Shown piece by piece: positions 6,399 to 10,333 of a DNA stretch of 10,333 nt. Source of the DNA: Anaerolineae bacterium (GTDB lineage: Bacteria > Chloroflexota > Anaerolineae > Anaerolineales > Villigracilaceae); the NCBI GenBank assembly GCA_003141915.1, contig PLNY01000448.1:2638-12970 (forward strand), read 5' to 3'. The position numbers and the translations under genes are program-made. The notes under the pieces were generated by a model. It ran no database searches and had not been told where the DNA came from. It saw nothing but the letters and a program-made list of their open reading frames with translations. Positions within the stretch are counted from its first letter, which is position 1. Every line of letters begins with the position of its first letter.

Positions 6399-6842
6399 TC
6401 AACTCAATTTAAGATGTACCATATCGAGGCCAAGTTGTTGCAGGCCGATCTCGCACCAATGATGCAAAATTGCCGAGTCGTCATCCATGGCTTTCATCAT
6501 AACCGGGATGGCGCGCGGGTCACGGACTTCAGCCAGCGCTCGCATCATTTGGATTTTCACGGATGGAGATGCCTGTGAAAACGCATCCAACAGGACTGGA
6601 ACAGCAGACTTGCCAATGGCGGATAAGGCATTCGTCGCAAGCGTTCGGACCATCGCGTCATCGTCGTTCAAGGCGCGGACAAGAGCCAGCGCCGCGGCCT
6701 GGCGCACTTCCGATGAAACATCGTTCAGCGCCTCGATAAAACAATCCGCATCGATCTTGGCTATTTGCGCCAAAGTCCGCACAGCCCACCAGCGATGATC
6801 CGCATCGGAAGATTTCAGCAACGCGTCCAGCGCGAGGTTCAT
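6399..6842 (-). CDS. HEAT-repeat protein, probably N-terminally truncated
   Basis: A 147-residue all-helical protein made of HEAT-like repeats with the pattern of paired helices and conserved Arg/Ala. Examples are DADHRWWAVRTLAQI (13-27), SSEVRQAAALALVRAL (43-58), DAMVRTLATNALSAIG (62-77), SPSVKIQMMRALAEV (92-106) and DPRAIPVMMKAM (108-119), with a closing ILHHWCEIGLQQLGLDMV (125-142). Such proteins are scaffolds for protein contacts; no enzyme activity is implied. The start is doubtful: GGAG abuts ATG 6842 with no spacer, an in-frame TAG lies three codons upstream, and another frame just upstream encodes what looks like the missing N-terminus. The gene lies between a Trm112-like gene and LCP on the same strand and overlaps the LCP TTG by two bases. 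It may be functional as a shorter protein or be decaying. Confidence 0.72.
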   Translation of the reverse strand: MNLALDALLKSSDADHRWWAVRTLAQIAKIDADCFIEALNDVSSEVRQAAALALVRALNDDDAMVRTLATNALSAIGKSAVPVLLDAFSQASPSVKIQMMRALAEVRDPRAIPVMMKAMDDDSAILHHWCEIGLQQLGLDMVHLKLS

Positions 6843-6885
6843 CTCCGCTGACTAAATCATCAAACAAACAATCGATGGGCGACAC
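6836..6885 (-). other. Out-of-frame N-terminal remnant of the HEAT-repeat gene
   Basis: From a GTG at 6885, 9 nt after the Trm112-like stop, the frame reads MSPIDCLFDDLVSGDEPRA. This looks like the usual opening of this kind of HEAT protein (DxLxSGD). It is in a different frame from the main reading frame, which begins in earnest with ALDALLKSSD. The two would join around 6829-6836 at a GCGC shared by both sides. A small deletion that removed roughly one helix and shifted the frame would explain this. It is an inference from remembered family layout. Confidence 0.5.
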
Positions 6886-6894
6886 AATTGCCCG

Positions 6895-7113
6895 TTATTT
6901 CGCAGGCGGCGGAACGGGCAATTGAGCCTCCGGCGTCTTCACCCACTTCTCACCCTCATCAATCAACATGACCGGGATATCGTCCACAATGGGATATTTA
7001 CGTCCGCAATCCTGACAAACAAGCCAGGCATCTCTGTAAAGTTTTAACAATCCATCTTTCTCGCGAACGCAATTGGGACAACGTAAAATTTCGAGTAATT
7101 CTTGGCTGACCAT
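6895..7113 (-). CDS. Trm112/YcaR-like zinc-ribbon protein
   Basis: A 72-residue protein with the Trm112 core MVSQELLEILRCPNC, then a second zinc pair in LVCQDCGRKYPIVDDIPVML. The four cysteines (two CxxC pairs) form a zinc ribbon, and the DDIPVML ending is diagnostic of the family. Eukaryotic Trm112 activates methyltransferases; the bacterial YcaR-type members are small and their partners are mostly unknown. A basis in methyltransferase activation here is only an analogy. ATG 7113 is chosen because a GGAG lies 5 nt before it; an in-frame GTG at 7128 would place that Shine-Dalgarno inside the gene. It lies 69 nt after the VanW stop and before the HEAT gene. Confidence 0.88.
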   Translation of the reverse strand: MVSQELLEILRCPNCVREKDGLLKLYRDAWLVCQDCGRKYPIVDDIPVMLIDEGEKWVKTPEAQLPVPPPAK

Positions 7114-7118
7114 CTTTT

Positions 7119-7124
7119 CTCCAA
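7119..7124 (-). promoter_or_regulatory. Shine-Dalgarno of the Trm112-like gene
   Basis: TTGGAG on the minus strand, 5 nt before ATG 7113. It decides the start in favour of the ATG over the upstream GTG 7128. Confidence 0.8.
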
Positions 7125-7182
7125 TCACAAGTGCCTGCGAAGTGACTGCGCCTTTCAGTTGCGTATTGGGCAGGCAGTCGGC

Positions 7183-9081
7183 CTATTGTACCATGCTCAA
7201 CGCGGGCGATTGGCACTTGCCTTCATGCAGCGCCTCTGCCGCGGGATCCTGCACACTAGGCGCGTATTCACAAATTGCCTGCCAGGGTTCATAATGTGTT
7301 TTGAACTCATCTTGAAAATAGACTGCGCCATTCTTCGTCACGGAACGCGTCACATCCACATCCGCGCCGTTCACAGCAATATCCGTCTGCTGCATCTTCA
7401 CGTTGGACGGTAGATCGGGATTTTTTACAAACGATGGCGGCGGCGCCGGAACAATATTCTGCGGGCCCGTTGTATTGATCGTCACACTGCGCCCATCAGG
7501 TGTTGAATAGAATTGCCAGGTAAGATAGTCAGAACCCACATGCGTTTCCATCAAAATCCAATACGGTGAATCGTTTTTAAATTGGAAATCCACCAGAGGA
7601 AAATAGACCGTGGCGTCCATGCCGGCCAGGTTAGGATCCATCGTGCCGCTCGGCGTCTCTTCGTAATACGAGACGCGGTACGCATGAGGGACGCGCTCCA
7701 CAACTGGAAAGCCGGCGTTTAATACCGTACGAAACAACGTAGTGCTTACCTGGCATACGCCTCCGCCGACGCCCGCGATGGTCTGGTTGCCATAAATAAT
7801 AAGCGCCTCCGCATACCCGTTGTTCAGGCTGATATCGCCCAGGGTTTGTCCCATCGAAAACGTTTCGCCCGGCGCAACCAGCACGCCATCGAAACGCGCC
7901 GCGGCGGTTTGAATATTCTGCATACGCGCGGCGGGCGATCCATAAAAATAAGAAGTCTGTTGCTCGATCAATTGGGTAATGCCCAACTGTTTTGCCGTAA
8001 CATCATCCGCTGCCGCAGGCTGGGTTTCTTTAAGAACAATCGGAACCGTATGCTCGCCGCGCGCTATCGCATCATTGATCGCCTTGACGCTGGCATCGAT
8101 GTCAATGGTGCGGCCTGTGACCGAGGGAGTAACGAGCGCCAATTGGTCCGTTGTAGTATTGAAATGGAATTGCGCGTTCGCCGCTTGACGGTCCGCTTGG
8201 GTAGCGATGTTTGCCAGCATCTGGCGCACCGAATCCGGGTTGAGAAGAACCTGCATATTGGATTGATTGCCATTCTGCCCACGCTCAACTCCAAGCATGT
8301 TCGCAATCGTTTGCGGTTCATAAACCCACGGCCCCGGATCGCCTTTGCCTGCATTCGGGATGACCAACTGCAAAGGCTGGCTTAAGATATTACGAGCGGC
8401 GTCTGCCTGCGATGAAACATCCGTTAGAGCAGGTTGCGTTTCTTGAATCACGAGCGGCACTTCGCCGTCCGTAAACGTTTGCAAGCGCGCACCGAGATAC
8501 GTCAGCGTGGCGTTGACATTCAACGTGCGTCCAATCTGTCCCGCCTGCGCCACCACATTTGTTCCTTCAAGATGAAGGCTGGCTTCCACTGCCGGTTGAT
8601 CGATCTTCTGCGCGAGCTTTTGTAAATATTGATTTGCCACGCGCTGATCGAAGACGATCACAGGCGCGACATCCTCGCCAGATTCAAGCGCGCGGAGCTG
8701 GCCATCCAACGCTGAGAACACATCTCCGCTTCGTCCCAGCCGGTAAGCGGACTCCGCGCTCGAAGACGGATCAAAAACCATGCCGAGTTCCGCGGGCGAA
8801 GCGACCCAGCTATTCGCCCCGTCCTGAAAAAGCACTTTTCCGCTGATTGGATATGAAAGCGTTTGACTCAATTTTAACGCCGCATCCTGCGGAGACATTC
8901 CCGAAAGATCAACGCCCGCCACCGATACGCCTGGGAAGATTCGTCCCGCGTAGACCAGTTGATATCCCAACATCCAAACAACGATGGCAGCACAGTATAA
9001 AACAATTCCGCCGACAACAACCTTCAAAAGTTGGGCGATGATCGGTGTGCGTTGCGACGCGGGATAAGAAAACGCAGACAT
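7183..9081 (-). CDS. VanW-family protein with two PG-binding-4-like domains, membrane anchored
   Basis: A 632-residue cell-envelope protein. Order of parts: cytoplasmic N-terminus, membrane segment (about 16-38), two PG_binding_4-like domains (about 75-225 and 240-360) and a VanW domain (about 375-515), then a short C-terminal beta region (560-600). The two middle domains end in matching motifs, GRTLNVNATL...VPLVIQETQPA (184-218) and GRTIDIDASV...VPIVLKETQPA (323-356), showing an internal duplication. The VanW core shows FDGVLVAPGETFSM (397-410), the near-invariant GVGGGVCQVSTTLF (437-450), and HAYRVSYY (466-473). VanW was named from vancomycin-resistance clusters but its biochemical role is unsettled; here the domain layout argues for peptidoglycan-associated work. 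It likely heads a minus-strand run ending in the LCP gene. A TATAAT sits 8 nt before the ATG and there is no Shine-Dalgarno. Confidence 0.93.
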   Translation of the reverse strand: MSAFSYPASQRTPIIAQLLKVVVGGIVLYCAAIVVWMLGYQLVYAGRIFPGVSVAGVDLSGMSPQDAALKLSQTLSYPISGKVLFQDGANSWVASPAELGMVFDPSSSAESAYRLGRSGDVFSALDGQLRALESGEDVAPVIVFDQRVANQYLQKLAQKIDQPAVEASLHLEGTNVVAQAGQIGRTLNVNATLTYLGARLQTFTDGEVPLVIQETQPALTDVSSQADAARNILSQPLQLVIPNAGKGDPGPWVYEPQTIANMLGVERGQNGNQSNMQVLLNPDSVRQMLANIATQADRQAANAQFHFNTTTDQLALVTPSVTGRTIDIDASVKAINDAIARGEHTVPIVLKETQPAAADDVTAKQLGITQLIEQQTSYFYGSPAARMQNIQTAAARFDGVLVAPGETFSMGQTLGDISLNNGYAEALIIYGNQTIAGVGGGVCQVSTTLFRTVLNAGFPVVERVPHAYRVSYYEETPSGTMDPNLAGMDATVYFPLVDFQFKNDSPYWILMETHVGSDYLTWQFYSTPDGRSVTINTTGPQNIVPAPPPSFVKNPDLPSNVKMQQTDIAVNGADVDVTRSVTKNGAVYFQDEFKTHYEPWQAICEYAPSVQDPAAEALHEGKCQSPALSMVQ

Positions 9082-9089
9082 TGGCGTTT

Positions 9090-9095
9090 ATTATA
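9090..9095 (-). promoter_or_regulatory. -10 element of VanW gene, leaderless layout
   Basis: A perfect TATAAT on the minus strand ends 8 nt before ATG 9081. Transcription would start at or within two bases of the start codon, giving a leaderless mRNA. No good -35 is visible at 16-18 nt upstream, so this rests on the -10 alone. Confidence 0.6.
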
Positions 9096-9117
9096 CTCAG
9101 CAGAATGAGTAGCAGAT

Positions 9118-9164
9118 TAGTCGAATGTTTGGTAGTTTGATAGTCCAATAGTCGGATAGTTTGC
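9118..9164. repeat. Degenerate 8-bp tandem repeat
   Basis: Units begin TAGT at 9118, 9133, 9141, 9149 and 9157 (TAGTCGAA, TAGTTTGA, TAGTCCAA, TAGTCGGA, TAGTTTGC), with one 7-base degenerate unit (9126-9132) between the first two. All lie in the gap between the VanW start and the methyltransferase stop, directly upstream of the VanW promoter. No function is shown. Confidence 0.6.
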
Positions 9165-9183
9165 AACACCCATCGCGTTCTAC

Positions 9184-9204
9184 TTACTGCTTTCTGCTTA
9201 CTTG
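9184..9204. repeat. Short degenerate 7-bp repeat
   Basis: Three adjoining heptamers, TTACTGC, TTTCTGC and TTACTTG. The last overlaps the methyltransferase stop codon (9198-9200). It may be chance or a relic of the same slippage-prone spacer as the 8-bp repeat just upstream. Confidence 0.3.
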
Positions 9205-9788
9205 AAGCGCAAGCCGGGAATAATCATCGGCGTTGCTGCTTTATATTCCGCGTAAGCCGCGCCAAATTCGCGCAGAAGTTTGCGTTCTTCAAAATATGCA
9301 CCGACGAAAATATAAATCGTAGCGCAGATATACACGATCAGTTGATTGAGTGTCATCGTAGCAGTCAACCACAGAAAAAGCAAGCCCGCGCTATAAAGCG
9401 GATGCCGCACGAAGCGATAGAGTCCGCTCGTGACCAGCGTGCCCGGCTTGCCATCTGGTTCGACCAGCTGGCGCAATCCAACGAATGACAATGTATCCGT
9501 CTGCAACACGCCATAAAGAAGAAGGAATGCGGCTACTCCCTGCCCTGCCAGCATGAGATACTTCCACGGAGCGGGGATGAGATATAAAGTATGGTTCGGC
9601 AATATCCACATCAGCCACAGGATCGGTAAGATGCTGAGCGCGGAAAAAATATTATAGCCAAGGCGATACAGGCGTATGAAACCATCGCCAAATGTTTTGC
9701 GGAAAAAATCCTTGAGCGCCAATGAAGCCAGCAGGGAATGAACAATTCCCCACGCGGCAAACGCGCTAATTAAAATCAATATGTTCAT
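9198..9788 (-). CDS. Isoprenylcysteine carboxyl methyltransferase (ICMT/PEMT-like) membrane protein
   Basis: A 196-residue integral membrane protein with about five hydrophobic segments (roughly 2-22, 45-65, 76-96, 130-146, 150-166). The C-terminal half carries the family's cofactor-binding pattern: SGLYRFVRHPLYSAGLLFLW (121-140) and EERKLLREFGAAYAEYKAAT (167-186), ending in a conserved proline region (MIIPGL). Such enzymes use S-adenosylmethionine to methylate lipophilic or small thiol/carboxyl acceptors at the membrane; NnrU-like and methanethiol-methyltransferase-like relatives share the motif. The acceptor cannot be named. A TATAAT ends 7 nt before ATG 9788 and no Shine-Dalgarno is seen, so the transcript is probably leaderless. 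It follows the PLD-like gene by 18 nt on the same strand. Confidence 0.85.
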   Translation of the reverse strand: MNILILISAFAAWGIVHSLLASLALKDFFRKTFGDGFIRLYRLGYNIFSALSILPILWLMWILPNHTLYLIPAPWKYLMLAGQGVAAFLLLYGVLQTDTLSFVGLRQLVEPDGKPGTLVTSGLYRFVRHPLYSAGLLFLWLTATMTLNQLIVYICATIYIFVGAYFEERKLLREFGAAYAEYKAATPMIIPGLRFK

Positions 9789-9795
9789 AAACGCT

Positions 9796-9801
9796 ATTAT
9801 A
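9796..9801 (-). promoter_or_regulatory. -10 element of methyltransferase gene, leaderless layout
   Basis: TATAAT on the minus strand, 7 nt before ATG 9788, within the 18-nt gap after the PLD-like stop. The expected -35 zone falls in the PLD coding end and shows no TTGACA-like hexamer. This is the same layout as at the VanW gene. Confidence 0.55.
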
Positions 9802-9806
9802 AGATA

Positions 9807-10333
9807 TTACGGCTGAGCCACCGCATAAACCCGTTGAAATTCTTTCATATATTGCGCGGCAATATCTGGGTTATTGATCACGATAAGGTTCTCGTCGTTG
9901 CTCTTCTCAGCGCTGGCGGTGAAGTTGTACGAACCCATCACCACGATTTGACCGTCAATGATAAAAACCTTGTGGTGCATCAAGCCCGGATTGCCATCCA
10001 TATGAACATCCAACCCGGCTTTACGAAACGCGGCATACTCCGTTCCGACATCGGACCTGACTTGATCGGTCTCCATCACGCCCGCCACTTTGACTCCCGC
10101 GGCGGCGCGTTGACGAATCGCGTTTCCCAATGGATCGGCTGTAAACGAATACGCTAAAAAGTAAATGCTCGATTGCGCGTTATTAATCAGCGGCAGTAAA
10201 GACTTTTGAATGTGATCGGCGGGCGAGAAATAAATATTTAACGGTGTGCCGTCAATGGTCAAGGAAGGATGCGGAGTTTCAGAAACCAGATGCGGACCAA
10301 ATTTATGATCTACAAACATTTGATCGAATTCGG
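9807..10333 (-). CDS. Phospholipase D-like protein, C-terminal domain (partial)
   Basis: The frame is open to the window edge and the residues before the first ATG (10319) continue a protein-like sequence (EFDQMFVDHKFG), so the start lies outside. The visible 174 or so residues hold one complete PLD domain: YFSPADHIQKSLLPLI, a strand and helix SIYFLAYSFTADPLGNAI, then the HxKx4D motif in MHHKVFIIDGQIVVMGSYNF (HHKVFIID followed by GSYNFT) and ENLIVINN. The catalytic His and Lys are present. In two-domain PLD proteins a second HKD motif sits in an N-terminal half; the segment before this domain looks like the end of such a half. Substrate may be phosphodiesters of lipid or nucleic acid and cannot be told. 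Confidence 0.88.
   Translation of the reverse strand, partial: EFDQMFVDHKFGPHLVSETPHPSLTIDGTPLNIYFSPADHIQKSLLPLINNAQSSIYFLAYSFTADPLGNAIRQRAAAGVKVAGVMETDQVRSDVGTEYAAFRKAGLDVHMDGNPGLMHHKVFIIDGQIVVMGSYNFTASAEKSNDENLIVINNPDIAAQYMKEFQRVYAVAQP

Noticed and set aside
6397..6402. TTG at 6402 as the LCP start
   Set aside because: It would add only two residues and has no Shine-Dalgarno; ATG 6396 is the simpler start. It cannot be fully excluded because it overlaps the upstream TGA.
7114..7128. GTG 7128 as the Trm112-like start
   Set aside because: It would place the clear GGAG inside the coding sequence and add residues before the conserved core.
7846..8385. A 179-codon plus-strand open frame antisense to the VanW gene
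   Set aside because: Its product is Arg-rich with no recognisable motif, and it lies wholly within a well-supported coding sequence on the other strand, so it is a shadow frame.
9118..9164. CRISPR-like array
   Set aside because: Units are 8 bp with no spacers and no cas genes nearby.

Overview
The window looks like a chromosomal segment from a member of the Chloroflexota, probably Anaerolineae. This is inference from gene content and protein style (bacterial coenzyme F420 genes, a VanW/PG-binding protein, an LCP protein and a HEAT-repeat protein ending in a tryptophan-histidine-rich motif), not from a marker gene. Both edges cut through genes. I see no phage, IS, CRISPR or tRNA signature, and nothing here amounts to a clearly new defence or mobile system.

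Plus strand, 1-3400: a compact coenzyme F420 operon. In order it holds the 3' end of a PPOX-class F420-dependent flavin-fold protein, a stand-alone nitroreductase resembling the C-terminal domain of FbiB, CofD (phospholactate/PEP transferase), CofC (guanylyltransferase) and a luciferase-like (LLM) F420-dependent oxidoreductase. The first three junctions are all 4-bp ATGA stop/start overlaps. The LLM gene has its own strong Shine-Dalgarno 19 nt after cofC. CofC activates the phospho-C3 acid, CofD joins it to the Fo deazaflavin, and the nitroreductase would reduce the dehydro product. The PPOX and LLM proteins are probable F420 users. The glutamyl ligase (CofE) and the Fo synthase are not in the window. 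The cofD coding sequence contains a 66-nt in-frame palindromic element (1415-1480).

Plus strand, 3401-4872: a consensus sigma70-type promoter drives a small bacterial SRP RNA (4.5S-like, ffs), followed by an intrinsic terminator. Next come two overlapping genes for tandem paralogous, single-pass membrane proteins of unknown function. The second has gained a Pro/Thr-rich stalk and a beta-rich extracytoplasmic domain. A perfect 15-bp hairpin then serves as a bidirectional terminator.

Minus strand, 10333-4912: genes run from right to left. They are the C-terminal half of a phospholipase D-like protein; an isoprenylcysteine-methyltransferase-like membrane protein; a membrane-anchored VanW protein with two PG-binding-4-like domains; a small Trm112-like zinc protein; a HEAT-repeat protein that appears to have lost part of its N-terminus; and a LytR-CpsA-Psr (LCP) cell-wall ligase-like protein with a C-terminal LytR_C domain. 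VanW and LCP point to cell-envelope work. Two of these genes (VanW and the methyltransferase) have a perfect TATAAT only 7-8 nt before the ATG, which predicts leaderless transcripts. The VanW-methyltransferase gap (9082-9197) carries degenerate 8-bp and 7-bp tandem repeats.
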